Shown: positions 1-9,354 of the stretch, one piece after another | How the letters are laid out: the number at the start of each line of letters is the position of its first letter | How positions within the stretch are numbered: the stretch's first letter is position 1 | NCBI RefSeq assembly: GCF_030689025.1 | Contig: NZ_JAUYWA010000015.1 | Coordinates: 1 to 64,000 of the forward strand | DNA length: 64,000 nucleotides | Source: Oceanobacter sp. 1_MG-2023 | GTDB taxonomy: Bacteria; Pseudomonadota; Gammaproteobacteria; Pseudomonadales; Oceanobacteraceae | Reading direction: 5' to 3' | Notes under the pieces: generated by a model | What the model saw: only the letters and a program-made list of their open reading frames with translations | What the model was told of the DNA's origin: nothing | The model's database searches: none | Translations under genes and position numbers: made by a program

Positions 1-2
1 AT

Positions 3-353
3 TCAACGGCGGCATTTCGCCTGTTGCAGCTGAGGAAAACCTTAAAATACTGTCCGGGATTAGTTGACCACTACAACGAGCTAATGCCCGGTGTGGCTCA
101 AGAAAGTTCTAGTAGTCCTGGTTTGCCTGAAGTATTGGAGTCAGTTCTACCAGATGTTAATGCCCAAAAGGCATCTACTCGTAAGCCTAGTCAGATCGGT
201 AGGGGTAAGGCAAAAGCGAAGCCAGCAAAGAGGCTCTATAGCTTTCAAATCGATGAGGCAGATCTCGAAGATTTGAAAATTCGAGCTGATGAAGATGGCA
301 GGACAGTATCTGGCGTTCTTAGAATGTTGGTTAAGGCATATCTGAAGGAGTGA
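3..353 (+). CDS. Ribbon-helix-helix domain protein, 5' end outside the window
   Basis: The reading frame is open to the left edge, so the true start is probably upstream; the first in-window start is TTG at 24, which has no ribosome binding site. The middle of the protein is low complexity, rich in Ser and Pro and then Lys/Ala (a basic linker with GKAKAKPAK). The last 40 or so residues (RLYSFQIDEADLEDLKIRAD, then a helix ending in LVKAYLKE) read as a beta strand followed by two helices, as in Arc/MetJ-type DNA-binding domains. Such proteins are common as plasmid, integrative element or toxin-antitoxin repressors. It overlaps or nearly abuts the next gene. Base composition is lower in GC than the housekeeping genes that follow. 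The DNA-binding role is inferred from the fold pattern only; the partner and target are unknown. Confidence 0.6.
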   Translation, partial: STAAFRLLQLRKTLKYCPGLVDHYNELMPGVAQESSSSPGLPEVLESVLPDVNAQKASTRKPSQIGRGKAKAKPAKRLYSFQIDEADLEDLKIRADEDGRTVSGVLRMLVKAYLKE

Positions 354-355
354 GT

Positions 356-598
356 ATGGGAAAGGTAGTTACATTCGGTGACCGGTTGAGTAGGTGTAGA
401 TTGGATGATTTAGAGCATCGTTTGGATCGTCATGTCGGTTTCTTGCGTGGCTTCAATGAAACTTTGAGTAGCTTAGAGGATGCCGAAAACTTTAGATTTG
501 TGGTAGAAATTCTTGGCTTCATTCAAACTGATGCAGAAGCTATCAAGGATCTATTGGTTGAGCTGAGGAAGAAACCCAACGTGTCCAAGTCCATTTGA
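356..598 (+). CDS. Hypothetical 80-residue protein of the left-edge element
   Basis: I do not recognise this family. ATG at 356 is preferred over the GTG at 350 because AAGGAG (345-350) lies five bases before the ATG, while it would overlap the GTG. The gene starts two bases after the stop of the ribbon-helix-helix gene, so the two are almost certainly co-transcribed and perhaps translationally coupled. The product is charged and looks mostly helical, with no signal peptide, membrane segment or metal motif. Pairing with a small DNA-binding protein beside a tRNA fits an accessory gene of an integrated element, or an antitoxin/toxin-like pair, but nothing in the sequence decides between these. 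Confidence 0.55.
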   Translation: MGKVVTFGDRLSRCRLDDLEHRLDRHVGFLRGFNETLSSLEDAENFRFVVEILGFIQTDAEAIKDLLVELRKKPNVSKSI

Positions 599-666
599 CA
601 GACAGCTACACAGGTCAGCAACTGGACCGAGTGTCAGGCAGAGCTATCGATGACCTTGCCAAAAGC

Positions 667-750
667 ACTGTATATTGATAATTGAATGTAGGCGTAAAGC
701 TAGTAGGAATGCGGGGCAAGCCCTGATAGGTGACTACTGTATATTGATAA
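667..750 (+). repeat. Pair of 15-bp direct repeats before the tRNA-Val terminator
   Basis: The sequence ACTGTATATTGATAA occurs exactly at 667-681 and again at 736-750, 69 bases apart. A short inverted repeat, GAGAAT and ATTCTC around a T-rich loop, follows at about 757-774. The pair sits between the last element gene and the tRNA, a typical place for integrase arm sites or for operators of a small element repressor. The copies look like half a LexA site (CTGTATAT) but lack the second half. Confidence 0.55.
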
Positions 751-783
751 AGTATTGAGAATTTTTTGATTCTCGATAGACAT

Positions 784-814
784 AAAAAAAGCCAGACACC
801 GCTAAGTGTCTGAC
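784..814 (-). terminator. Intrinsic terminator of tRNA-Val
   Basis: On the minus strand a CAGACAC stem with its complement (793-799 and 806-812) and a six-base loop is followed by seven T residues (784-790). It lies 16 bases past the tRNA 3' end. Confidence 0.85.
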
Positions 815-829
815 TTCTTTAATAATTCT

Positions 830-906
<77 letters not shown>

Positions 907-919
907 AAAGAGAGCGCGC

Positions 920-948
920 ATATTACTTCTGGTTTTGTAGTCGTGCAA
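920..948 (-). promoter_or_regulatory. Promoter of tRNA-Val
   Basis: On the minus strand TTGCAC (943-948) and TAATAT (920-925) are separated by exactly 17 bases, and GCGCGC follows the -10 directly. GC-rich discriminators of this kind are typical of stable-RNA promoters repressed by ppGpp and DksA. Confidence 0.8.
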
Positions 949-1005
949 CCCTTTTTCTGAATTTTTTCAAAAAAGGGGGAAATCGGTCGGCTGCCACTTT
1001 TTATA

Positions 1006-3036
1006 TTAGCTGTTGGCGATGATTCTGGCTTTCATGTCGTGGAGCTGGTCGCGGAGTTTGGCGGCGGTTTCAAAATCGAGGTCGCGGGCGGCTTTGAACA
1101 TGCGGTCTTCAACTTCGGCGACTTTTTTCACCAGCTCGGGGGCGGTGAGTCGGCTCCAGTCGGCTGATCCATAATCCGGCTTGTCTTCTGCCACTTTGCG
1201 GTTACGGTTGCCATTGCGTCCTTTTTTACCGGGTGCAGGAGCCGCTTCCAGGATGTCTTCAACCGATTTGAAGACGCCTTGGGGAGTGATGTTGTGCTCT
1301 TCGTTGAAGGCGACCTGTTTTTCCCGGCGGCGGTCGGTTTCTTCCATCGCCTTGCGCATGGAGTCGGTTACCCGGTCGGCGTAGAGTATTGCCCGGCCAT
1401 TCAGGTTACGGGCGGCGCGGCCAATGGTCTGGATCAGTGAGCGTTCGGAGCGCAAAAAGCCTTCCTTGTCGGCATCAAAAATAGCCACCAGCGAAACTTC
1501 CGGGATATCCAGCCCTTCTCGCAATAAGTTAATACCCACGAGCACATCAAACTCGCCCAGCCTCAGGTCGCGGATGATTTCTACCCGCTCGACGGTGTCG
1601 ATGTCGGAGTGCAGGTAGCGAACGCGCACGCCTTGCTCAAACAGGAAGTCGGTCAGGTCTTCGGCCATACGTTTAGTGAGTACGGTAATCAGTATCCGTT
1701 CGCCCTTGTCGACCCGTAAGCGCAGCTCATGCAGCACATCGTCGACCTGACCGGTGGCTGGGCGGATTTCGATAATCGGGTCGACCAGGCCGGTGGGCCG
1801 CACCACCTGTTCGACCACTGCGTCCTGGTGCTCTTTTTCATAATTGCCGGGGGTGGCGGAGACAAAGATGCATTGCGGTACGATGGCTTCCCACTCTTCA
1901 AATTGCATCGGCCGGTTGTCGAGTGCCGATGGCAGCCGAAAGCCAAATTGCACCAGGGTTTCCTTGCGGGAACGGTCGCCCCGATACATGCCGCCAATCT
2001 GGGGGATGGTAACGTGACTTTCATCCACAAATACCAGCGCGTCTTTGGGGATGTAGTCAAACAGGGTTGGCGGCGCGGCCCCCTGCTCTCGGCCTGAGAG
2101 GTAGCGCGAGTAGTTTTCGATGCCGGAGCAGTACCCCAGCTCTTGCATCATCTCAATATCGTAGCGGGTGCGCTGTTCCAGCCGCTGGGCTTCGACCAGC
2201 AAATTCTCGTTGCGGTAATATTCCAGCCGTTCGTCCAGCTCGACCTTGATGCCGTCAATGGCATCGAGAATACGCTGGCGCGGGGTGGCGTAGTGGGTTT
2301 TGGGATAGATCGTGACGCGGCCAAGGCGGTTGTGTATGGCACCGGTCAGTGGATCAAAACTGCTGAGCTGTTCGACTTCGTCGTCAAACAGTTCGATACG
2401 TACGGCTTCGTCGTCACTTTCTGCCGGGTAGACGTCGATCACTTCTCCCCGTACTCGATAGGTGCCGCGGTGAAAATCCATGTCGTTACGAGTATATTGC
2501 AGCTCAGCCAAACGGCGTAGAATAGTACGCTGATCAACCTGGTCTCCGCGCACCAGGTGCAACATCATTTTGAGGTAGGAGTCCGGATCGCCAAGACCAT
2601 AGATGGCCGATACGGTGGCGATAATAATGGCATCGCGGCGTTCCAGCAGTGCCTTGGTGGCCGACAGCCGCATCTGCTCGATGTGTTCGTTGACGGAAGC
2701 ATCCTTGTCGATAAACGTATCCGATGAGGGCACATAGGCTTCTGGCTGGTAGTAGTCGTAGTAGGAAACAAAATATTCCACAGCGTTGTCGGGGAAAAAT
2801 TCCTTGAACTCACCGTACAGCTGCGCCGCCAATGTTTTATTGTGCGCCATGATAATCGCCGGCCGCTGACACTGGGCGATAACGTTGGCCATGGTGTAGG
2901 TTTTACCGGAACCCGTAACGCCGAGCAGGGTTTGTTTGAGAAGTCCGGCGTTAATACCGGCAACTAACTGCCGAATGGCTTCAGGCTGATCTCCGGCAGG
3001 GGAATATTTGGACGTGAGCGCAAACGTCTTGCTCAT
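1006..3036 (-). CDS. uvrB: Excinuclease ABC subunit B
   Basis: UvrB is the damage-verifying helicase-like subunit of nucleotide excision repair; it accepts DNA from UvrA2 and recruits UvrC. The 676 residues match the usual length (about 670). Visible motifs are the Walker A GVTGSGKT at residues 39-46, the beta-hairpin region with [19 protein letters not shown] near 90-110 that clamps one strand, the DESH box near 338, motif [11 protein letters not shown] near 540, and the C-terminal UVR domain (about 630-665) that contacts UvrC. The gene stands alone and is divergent from the aminotransferase. In many relatives uvrB is SOS-controlled, but I found no CTG-N10-CAG LexA site in the 128 bases upstream. 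Confidence 0.98.
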   Translation of the reverse strand: MSKTFALTSKYSPAGDQPEAIRQLVAGINAGLLKQTLLGVTGSGKTYTMANVIAQCQRPAIIMAHNKTLAAQLYGEFKEFFPDNAVEYFVSYYDYYQPEAYVPSSDTFIDKDASVNEHIEQMRLSATKALLERRDAIIIATVSAIYGLGDPDSYLKMMLHLVRGDQVDQRTILRRLAELQYTRNDMDFHRGTYRVRGEVIDVYPAESDDEAVRIELFDDEVEQLSSFDPLTGAIHNRLGRVTIYPKTHYATPRQRILDAIDGIKVELDERLEYYRNENLLVEAQRLEQRTRYDIEMMQELGYCSGIENYSRYLSGREQGAAPPTLFDYIPKDALVFVDESHVTIPQIGGMYRGDRSRKETLVQFGFRLPSALDNRPMQFEEWEAIVPQCIFVSATPGNYEKEHQDAVVEQVVRPTGLVDPIIEIRPATGQVDDVLHELRLRVDKGERILITVLTKRMAEDLTDFLFEQGVRVRYLHSDIDTVERVEIIRDLRLGEFDVLVGINLLREGLDIPEVSLVAIFDADKEGFLRSERSLIQTIGRAARNLNGRAILYADRVTDSMRKAMEETDRRREKQVAFNEEHNITPQGVFKSVEDILEAAPAPGKKGRNGNRNRKVAEDKPDYGSADWSRLTAPELVKKVAEVEDRMFKAARDLDFETAAKLRDQLHDMKARIIANS

Positions 3037-3164
3037 AGGGATTCCAGTATGTCAGTAGATTTAGTAAGATTCCGCAGTTTGGCATTCATTCCGGACAATT
3101 CATCATTTTGCAACATTGCTCCGGTTGTCAATTTTCTATCACGCCTGTTTTGAGGATACACATT

Positions 3165-4349
3165 TTGGACCTGCAACTGTCTGATCGCGTTCAACAGATC
3201 AAGCCTTCCCCTACGCTGGCAGTCACCAATCGTGCTGCGGTTTTGCGGTCAGAAGGTAAGGACATTATCGGCCTTGGCGCCGGCGAACCGGATTTCGACA
3301 CCCCTGAGCACATAAAAAAAGCGGCTATTGCGGCTATTGATGCAGGCTTCACCAAGTATACCTCTGTGGATGGAACGCCGGGACTCAAACAAGCCATTAT
3401 CAGCAAGTTCAAAAACGACAACAACCTGGAATATGAAGCAAATCAGATTCTGGTGTCGTGTGGTGGCAAGCAAAGCTTTTTTAACTTGAGCCTGGCCTTG
3501 TTAAACCCTGGCGATGAAGTCGTTATCCCGGCGCCGTACTGGGTGTCTTACCCGGATATGGTCAAGATTGCGGAAGCCACGCCGGTGATTGTTGAAACAT
3601 CGATGGACAACCAGTTCAAGATGACGGCTGAGCAACTGGATGCGGCCATTACTCCCAAAACGCGTCTGGTGGTCTTGAACAGCCCATCCAACCCGTCTGG
3701 CAAAGCCTACAGCCTGGATGAACTGAAAGCGCTCGGCGCGGTGCTGCAACAGTATCCGGATGTGCTGATCGCCACCGATGATATGTATGAGCTGATTTTG
3801 TGGGCTGAGTGTGGCTTCCACAATATTCTCAACGCCTGCCCTGAGCTGTACGAGCGCACCATCGTTCTGAACGGTGTATCCAAGGCGTTCAGCATGACTG
3901 GCTGGCGGATTGGTTATGCTGCCGGGCCAGCCAAGCTGATTGGGGCGATGAAAAAGATCCAGTCACAAAGCACATCAAACCCGGCCTCGATCTCCCAGGT
4001 GGCGGCGGAAGCCGCTTTAAGAGGCGGTAACGACTGCGTCAAACCCATGGTGGCTGCGTTCAAGGAACGTCACGACTATCTGGTAGCGGCATTAAATGCG
4101 TTACCCGGCGTTGAGTGTCTTGAAGGGGATGGCGCGTTCTACGCGTTCCCGAGCTTTCAGGGCGCGATGGATACGATGGGCATTGCCAATGATATCGACT
4201 TTGCAGAGAAGATGCTGATCGAAGCCGGTGTGGCGATGGTGCCTGGGTCGGCGTTTGGTTCGCCAGGCTTTATGCGACTGTCGTTCGCAACCAGTCTGGC
4301 AACGTTGAAAGATGCCATTGCGCGCCTGCAAAAAGCGCTGGGTAACTGA
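3165..4349 (+). CDS. Pyridoxal-phosphate aspartate-type aminotransferase
   Basis: This is a class I/II aminotransferase of the AspC-gamma type, which moves the amino group of aspartate (or another amino acid) to 2-oxoglutarate in the cytoplasm. The frame extends to an ATG at 3108, but TTG at 3165 is the likely start: GAGGA at 3152-3156 is eight bases upstream and relatives begin near DLQLSDRVQQIKPSPTLAV. That gives 394 residues, the family length. Landmarks are GLGAGEPDFDTP for substrate binding, NSPSNPSG, and the PLP lysine in NGVSKAFSMTGWRIGY. Its place beside uvrB matches Pseudomonas gene order as I remember it. The exact substrate cannot be read from the sequence, so no gene symbol is given. 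Confidence 0.9.
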   Translation: MDLQLSDRVQQIKPSPTLAVTNRAAVLRSEGKDIIGLGAGEPDFDTPEHIKKAAIAAIDAGFTKYTSVDGTPGLKQAIISKFKNDNNLEYEANQILVSCGGKQSFFNLSLALLNPGDEVVIPAPYWVSYPDMVKIAEATPVIVETSMDNQFKMTAEQLDAAITPKTRLVVLNSPSNPSGKAYSLDELKALGAVLQQYPDVLIATDDMYELILWAECGFHNILNACPELYERTIVLNGVSKAFSMTGWRIGYAAGPAKLIGAMKKIQSQSTSNPASISQVAAEAALRGGNDCVKPMVAAFKERHDYLVAALNALPGVECLEGDGAFYAFPSFQGAMDTMGIANDIDFAEKMLIEAGVAMVPGSAFGSPGFMRLSFATSLATLKDAIARLQKALGN

Positions 4350-4510
4350 TCCGGCGACGTATTTTGGCTTCAGTCTTCCTTGTTCCCATGCCTGGCGTGG
4401 GGACAAGGCAGCCAGACATCAATAGCTGAATCTTCAGAATTAGCTGTAACGTTTTATCAAGACCGTCTTGTTTATCCTGCCCAACAACACCTGCAGCACA
4501 CCTATACCAG

Positions 4511-4576
4511 CACCATCAACACACCATCAACACACCATCAACACACCATCAACACACCATCAACACACCACCAGCA
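4511..4576 (+). repeat. Tandem array of an 11-bp unit
   Basis: Five perfect copies of CACCATCAACA (4511-4565) are followed by one degenerate copy (4566-4576). The array lies between the convergent aminotransferase and hda genes. There are no unique spacers, so it is a simple-sequence minisatellite and not a CRISPR. No credible gene spans it. Confidence 0.95.
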
Positions 4577-4614
4577 CCAACAGCACCGATATGGTCTTGC
4601 CAGGGTTGGTTGTG

Positions 4615-5316
4615 TTACCAGTCCATCTCTTCCTTGACAAACGGGATGGTCAATTTGCGCTGATGGGTCAACGAAGCATGGTCCAGACGATCCAGAATAT
4701 CAGCCAGGCCTTCCATATGTTCCGGCCCTCGCGAGACGATAAAACGCGCCACGTCTTCTGCCAGTAAAATACCCCGCTGCCGCGCCCGCAAGACCAGTGC
4801 CAGAGCCCGCTCTTCTGGCTGCAGCAATGCCAAATGGTACACCACGCCCCAGCATAATCGGGACCCCAGATCCGGCAGCGCCACAGCCAGCTGTTGAGGC
4901 GGACAACGTGCCGAGATCAACAAATGGCCATCGTTTTCCCGCACCCGGTTAAACAGATGAAACAGGGCCAGCTCCCAGTCGTCATGGCCCAGTACTGCCT
5001 CGATATCATCCAGTACCACCAAGGGTAATTGTTCCAGTGAATCCAGCACCTCGGGGCTGTAGTTCACCAGCTCTTTTAATGGCAGATAGACACTGTGATG
5101 ACCGAGACCATCGGCATAATGACACGCCGCTTGCAACAAATGACTCAGGCCGCAACCGGAATCCCCCCAAAGGAACAGGAAAGGGTCTCCTGATAACGTC
5201 CACTGGCGCTGCACAGCCTGGATGACTTCTTCGTTGGGTCCGGCATAAAAATTGGCAATGCGCGCATCATCCCGCACATAGACGGACAAGGTCAGCTGAG
5301 GGTGCGGCGTCACCAT
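4615..5316 (-). CDS. hda: DnaA regulatory inactivator Hda
   Basis: Hda is a DnaA-like AAA+ protein that, bound to the DNA-loaded beta clamp, stimulates hydrolysis of DnaA-ATP and so limits re-initiation. The 233 residues fit the family. A clamp-binding peptide (QLTLSV) lies at the N terminus, as in E. coli Hda. The Walker A region reads GDSGCGLSH, with Leu where P-loops normally have Lys; Hda proteins are already known to deviate here (Arg in E. coli). Walker B is LVVLDDIE. The start codon overlaps the stop of the upstream DUF2066 gene in a TAATG arrangement, indicating translational coupling. Identification rests on overall DnaA domain III similarity, short length and the clamp motif. Confidence 0.92.
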   Translation of the reverse strand: MVTPHPQLTLSVYVRDDARIANFYAGPNEEVIQAVQRQWTLSGDPFLFLWGDSGCGLSHLLQAACHYADGLGHHSVYLPLKELVNYSPEVLDSLEQLPLVVLDDIEAVLGHDDWELALFHLFNRVRENDGHLLISARCPPQQLAVALPDLGSRLCWGVVYHLALLQPEERALALVLRARQRGILLAEDVARFIVSRGPEHMEGLADILDRLDHASLTHQRKLTIPFVKEEMDW

Positions 5317-6347
5317 TAATGCCCCATCCAGAGCAGTGTATCCGGCAAGTTGCTATCACTGACTCGACGGTCAAAACGGATATTAGTCAGCACCTGCGAC
5401 CAACTGGCATTCAGCGTCAGCCCCAGATCGAGACTGTCGCCACGAACGCCCAGAACCGACACCTGCTCTACTCCGGATACCGAAGCCAGTAATGCCAACA
5501 CAGCCCGATAATCGTCGTAGCGGCTAACCTGCTGTATGGTCAGCGTCTGTTGCTCTATTGCCAAATCGGCTGCTGAAGTCACCACGCCGTAGCGACTGGA
5601 AAAATAGCCACTCACTGCCTCGGCCAGTGCAGCAATAACTGCCGACTCCGATTTGCCGCGAATATCCAGCGGAAAGTGGTCATGGTGATATTCAAGATAA
5701 CCATCCGCACGCCAGCCATCTCCTGACGGAGTGATCCGGGCGGCAACAATGGCATCCGTGTGATAGCGTTCAGAAGCTGCCCGGATATCATCCCGGAACA
5801 AGCCGAACAGGCGTTCGGCTGGTAGCGCCATCTGGTCGTCCAGGTCCTGAATCGGCCAGACGGCTGGAATCCCGTGCAGTGCAAATACATTGCGCCAGCC
5901 CCGATATTGATCGGCACTGATAACCGATCGGCTGCCGTTATAAGACAACCCCAGCCAGAACATGACATCCGGTCGATTACTGCCCCACACAGGCAATCCA
6001 TGACGGGCCAGCAAGTCATTGACCGGACCTGTCGCAAACATGGCTTGCAGTACCAGAGCCCCGCCATCCGTCTGCGAGGTGTAACGATAACTGGCCAGAT
6101 AACGGCTCGATGACTTACCGGTCAGAGATTTCAGCTCTGCCGCAGGTTTGCCCGACACCTTGGTCAATACCTGCAGCAATGCCGCGGGCATCGCCGCTTC
6201 TCGCGTCGCGGGCGTTCTATCTGCCACTTCAATAGAGGCCAGATACAGATCCGTTACTACCCCGGCAGAGGCCACGGGAGAGAGTAACAACAGACAATAC
6301 ATCAATCGCAGAAAGACTGAGCGCACGCGTGAAAATTCCTTTGTCAT
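5316..6347 (-). CDS. DUF2066 domain secreted protein
   Basis: The 343-residue protein begins with a basic tip and a hydrophobic stretch (LMYCLLLLSPVASA), a clear Sec signal peptide cut near residue 28, so the mature protein is periplasmic. The rest matches the DUF2066 family: the N-terminal part includes TPATREAAMPAALLQVLTKV, and a C-terminal repeat-like region carries a VSGVEQV segment. The function of the family is unknown to me. It is located directly upstream of hda and divergent from purM, the same neighbourhood as in Pseudomonas. Coupled translation with hda through TAATG suggests the pair is made together, although one product is exported and the other cytoplasmic. Confidence 0.85.
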   Translation of the reverse strand: MTKEFSRVRSVFLRLMYCLLLLSPVASAGVVTDLYLASIEVADRTPATREAAMPAALLQVLTKVSGKPAAELKSLTGKSSSRYLASYRYTSQTDGGALVLQAMFATGPVNDLLARHGLPVWGSNRPDVMFWLGLSYNGSRSVISADQYRGWRNVFALHGIPAVWPIQDLDDQMALPAERLFGLFRDDIRAASERYHTDAIVAARITPSGDGWRADGYLEYHHDHFPLDIRGKSESAVIAALAEAVSGYFSSRYGVVTSAADLAIEQQTLTIQQVSRYDDYRAVLALLASVSGVEQVSVLGVRGDSLDLGLTLNASWSQVLTNIRFDRRVSDSNLPDTLLWMGH

Positions 6348-6766
6348 TCCGGTTTACGGCGTACAACCACCGCGAACATGGGTTCTTGCTCTGACGCCAA
6401 AGGGGTTGCTGCGACTATCGGTACTGCGACTGTTTATAAGCCTTATATTGCAAGCCTTATAAGCTCCGTTATTGATAGCCCCACATTGACTGCGGCCATC
6501 ATAACCATCACAACAACAATACCGGGAGCAGGAACAACACCAAGACATCGGACAGTGGCTATTGTGCCACGCACAAGCCACGCACCCAAGAGAACTCCGC
6601 CAGTGACTTGATGATCTGGGGATGCTGATCGTAACAAAAGCCGGTTTCCATGCGCTTCTGCGCCAATTAACTGGCCTGTCGTACTATTTCTTTGTCGCAG
6701 CAGGTGAAGTGGCGGACACAAATCGCTAGAATACCCCGCTTCTTTGCAGCCACCCTGTGAATCCGA
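6348..6766. other. Long divergent spacer between the DUF2066 gene and purM
   Basis: No convincing gene lies in these 419 bases; short frames on both strands have biased, shadow-like composition. A weak purM promoter candidate is TAGAAT at 6727-6732 with GTGAAG 17 bases upstream. The segment near 6434-6465 contains AAGCCTTATA twice, the second copy continuing into a TTATAA palindrome, which may belong to the DUF2066-hda leader. No PurR-type operator was recognised. Confidence 0.5.
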
Positions 6767-7819
6767 ATGACCGAATCAAAATCCCTAAGCTATAAAGACG
6801 CTGGCGTTGACATCAATGCCGGAAACGCACTGGTAGAACGCATCAAGGACGTAGCCAAACGCACTCGCCGCCCGGAAGTCATGGCCGGCCTTGGCGGTTT
6901 TGGCGCTCTGTTCGAACTGCCACAAGGCTACCATCAACCCGTTCTGGTATCGGGTACCGATGGCGTGGGCACCAAGCTGCGTCTGGCTATGGATCTGGGC
7001 AAGCACGACACCATTGGTATCGACCTGGTCGCCATGTGTGTCAATGACCTCGTGGTCTCTGGTGCCGAGCCGCTGTTTTTTCTTGACTATTATGCCACCG
7101 GCCACCTGAACGTTGACGTTGCCGCAGCCGTTGTCAGTGGTATTGGTGCCGGCTGTGAACAGGCCGGTGCCGCACTGGTTGGCGGTGAAACCGCTGAGAT
7201 GCCCGGTATGTACGAAGGCGAAGACTACGATCTCGCCGGTTTTTGTGTTGGTATTGTTGAAAAAGCCGACATCATTGATGGCACCAAGGTTCAGGCCGGT
7301 GATTCCCTGGTCGCGCTGGCCTCCAGTGGCCCGCATTCCAATGGCTACTCGCTGGTACGCAAGATCCTTGAAGTTGCTGATGCCGATCTGCAACAGGACC
7401 TCGACGGTGTGCCGCTGGCCGACGCTCTGATGGCACCGACTCGCATCTACGTCAAATCAACCTTGCAACTGATCAATGCCACCGAAGTGCACGCGCTGTC
7501 GCATATCACCGGCGGCGGTTTCCAGGAAAATATCCCCCGCGTTTTGCCAGACAACTGCAAAGCCGTGATCAATACCAACAGCTGGCGCTGGCCTGCGGTG
7601 TTCGAATGGCTGCAACAAGCCGGTAATGTCGCCACCGCAGAAATGTTCCGCACCTTTAACTGTGGTGTTGGCATGATCATCGCCTTGCCGGAACACAAAG
7701 CAGACCAGGCGATCGCCCTGCTGAACGCTGAAGGTGAACAAGCCTGGATTATTGGCAATATCGTTGAAAAAACCGATGAAGAAGCCAGCGTGGAATTCAT
7801 CGGTCACCGCACCGTATGA
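6767..7819 (+). CDS. purM: Phosphoribosylformylglycinamidine cyclo-ligase
   Basis: PurM (AIR synthetase) closes the imidazole ring, converting FGAM and ATP to aminoimidazole ribotide, step five of purine synthesis. The 350 residues match the usual length of about 345-350. Recognisable segments are [20 protein letters not shown] at the N terminus, the nucleotide-binding loop [12 protein letters not shown] near residues 64-75, [31 protein letters not shown] and [16 protein letters not shown]. The stop overlaps the purN start (ATGA), so the two enzymes form a coupled purMN operon as in E. coli and Pseudomonas. Confidence 0.98.
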   Translation: MTESKSLSYKDAGVDINAGNALVERIKDVAKRTRRPEVMAGLGGFGALFELPQGYHQPVLVSGTDGVGTKLRLAMDLGKHDTIGIDLVAMCVNDLVVSGAEPLFFLDYYATGHLNVDVAAAVVSGIGAGCEQAGAALVGGETAEMPGMYEGEDYDLAGFCVGIVEKADIIDGTKVQAGDSLVALASSGPHSNGYSLVRKILEVADADLQQDLDGVPLADALMAPTRIYVKSTLQLINATEVHALSHITGGGFQENIPRVLPDNCKAVINTNSWRWPAVFEWLQQAGNVATAEMFRTFNCGVGMIIALPEHKADQAIALLNAEGEQAWIIGNIVEKTDEEASVEFIGHRTV

Positions 7820-8484
7820 TGACCGACTCGGCACTTGATCAACCTCGTATCGTGATACTGATTTCCGGTACGGGGAGTAATATGCTGGCCATTGCCGACG
7901 CTGTCCAGACGGGCGATATTGACGCCATGGTTGCCGGTGTTGTTTGTAATCGCCCAGAGGCAGCGGGTATGCAATATGCCCGCGACCGCGATATTCCGGT
8001 GGTACTGGTGGACCATCAGCAGTTCAACAGCCGCGAGGAATTTGATGCCCACCTGATGCGGGCCATCGATGACCTTGCCCCGGATCTGGTAGTGCTGGCG
8101 GGATTCATGCGCATCCTGACCGCTGACTTTGTTCGTCGTTACCGCGGCCGCCTGATCAATATTCACCCATCCCTACTGCCCTTGTATCAAGGGTTGGACA
8201 CCCATCAACGCGCCATTGATGCCGGTGACAAAGAACATGGAGCCTCCGTACACTTTGTCACCGAAGAGCTGGATGGTGGCCCAGTGATCGCTCAAGCCAG
8301 TGTGCCCATTGAGGAAGACGACACCGCCGCCAGCCTGCAACGCAAGGTACAGGCCCAGGAGCATGTGTTGTATCCAATCATCGTCAAATGGTGTACACAA
8401 GGCAGACTGGAGATGACTGATAAAGGTGTCACTCTTGATAGTAAACTTCTGCCGCCATCCGGACTCAGACTGACAGCCCAGTAA
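7816..8484 (+). CDS. purN: Phosphoribosylglycinamide formyltransferase
   Basis: PurN transfers a formyl group from 10-formyltetrahydrofolate to GAR in purine synthesis. The protein has the [11 protein letters not shown] phosphate loop, [17 protein letters not shown] with the catalytic Asn and His, and EELDGGPVI with the catalytic Asp. Two adjacent ATG codons (7816 and 7819) are possible starts; the first gives a four-base overlap with purM. At 222 residues it is slightly longer than E. coli PurN (212), mainly from a short C-terminal tail. Co-transcription with purM is clear, and the DUF3108 gene 28 bases downstream may be part of the same unit. Confidence 0.97.
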   Translation: MMTDSALDQPRIVILISGTGSNMLAIADAVQTGDIDAMVAGVVCNRPEAAGMQYARDRDIPVVLVDHQQFNSREEFDAHLMRAIDDLAPDLVVLAGFMRILTADFVRRYRGRLINIHPSLLPLYQGLDTHQRAIDAGDKEHGASVHFVTEELDGGPVIAQASVPIEEDDTAASLQRKVQAQEHVLYPIIVKWCTQGRLEMTDKGVTLDSKLLPPSGLRLTAQ

Positions 8485-8512
8485 TCAATCACCATCGCAG
8501 TGAGGATGATCT

Positions 8513-9328
8513 GTGAGACGAATCAAATACCTGGCCTGTACTCTGCTACTGTCACCCTTATTGGCTTTGGCCAGTAACGGTGACACTCAGCCCCCTACTC
8601 TGGACAGCACGGATAGTACCTACCCGTCATCGACGGACGATGCCGGACTGCAACCAGAGCACAACGCGATACCAGACGAGCTGCCAGCAGTGCAACACGC
8701 CACACTGCAACCCTTCAGGGCACAATATACCAGTCGCTACGAATGGGGGTTTTTCAGTTTCAACATTGATGCTGAGCGCCGTCTGGTACAGCGCCAGGAT
8801 GAACTCTGGCAGATGACCTTTGAGGCTGACGCCTCCGCCGCATCGGTGCAGGAGCAGGCGGTTTTTTCACTGCAGGATGGCATTATCCAGCCGCAAAGCT
8901 ACCATTACCGGGGCTCAGGACTGATCCAGGAAGATGATCAGGAATATCAGTTTGACGCTGCCCGGCAGCGGATTTATTCACCGTTGCAGTCGCGTGAATT
9001 TAACGATGTCTGGCAAGACAAGCTGCAAGACAAGCTGACCTATATGCTGCAAGTCAGCCTGGATCTTGCCAGTGGTCAGGATCAACTCAGCTATCAGGTG
9101 TTCGAGAAAAACCGGGTACGCAATTATGAATTTGTTATCGTTGCGGAAGAGCCGTTAAAAACCAGAATTGGCGTGCTGGATACCATCAAGATCAAACAAG
9201 TCCGTGATGATCAACGAGACATTTATGCCTGGCTGGCGAAAGACAAGGGTTACCTGCTGGTAAAACTGGTGGATCGCAAAAAAGGCAAAACCCAATACCA
9301 GATCGACCTGGTCAGTAGCGACCTGTAA
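8513..9328 (+). CDS. DUF3108 domain secreted protein
   Basis: The GTG start at 8513 is supported by GAGGA at 8502-8506. The 271-residue protein has a signal peptide (basic MRRIKY, then [12 protein letters not shown]), so it is exported. After a disordered Asp/Ser/Thr-rich stretch (about 24-60), a beta-rich DUF3108 domain follows, from [20 protein letters not shown] through the [13 protein letters not shown] region to [15 protein letters not shown]. The family is periplasmic with unknown function. It follows purN by 28 bases, as in Pseudomonas, where this linkage to purN is also seen. Confidence 0.82.
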   Translation: MRRIKYLACTLLLSPLLALASNGDTQPPTLDSTDSTYPSSTDDAGLQPEHNAIPDELPAVQHATLQPFRAQYTSRYEWGFFSFNIDAERRLVQRQDELWQMTFEADASAASVQEQAVFSLQDGIIQPQSYHYRGSGLIQEDDQEYQFDAARQRIYSPLQSREFNDVWQDKLQDKLTYMLQVSLDLASGQDQLSYQVFEKNRVRNYEFVIVAEEPLKTRIGVLDTIKIKQVRDDQRDIYAWLAKDKGYLLVKLVDRKKGKTQYQIDLVSSDL

Positions 9329-9354
9329 ATCGACCCAATAATCAGAGAACCGCC

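Noticed and set aside
667-681. A LexA box from CTGTATAT in the 15-base repeat.
   Set aside because: The second half-site (ACAG) is missing in both copies.
3037-3110. A LexA (SOS) box upstream of uvrB.
   Set aside because: I searched for CTG-N10-CAG and CTGT...ACAG by eye and found only partial matches.
4511-4576. Possible CRISPR array.
   Set aside because: The units are 11 bases and directly joined, with no unique spacers and no cas genes nearby.
4380-4637. A plus-strand frame of 85 codons with Thr/His/Gln repeats.
   Set aside because: The repeats come from the 11-base DNA array; no ribosome binding site or family similarity, and it overlaps the end of hda.
6443-6721. A 92-codon minus-strand frame and others in the purM upstream spacer.
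   Set aside because: No ribosome binding site, biased composition, and they overlap each other in several frames.
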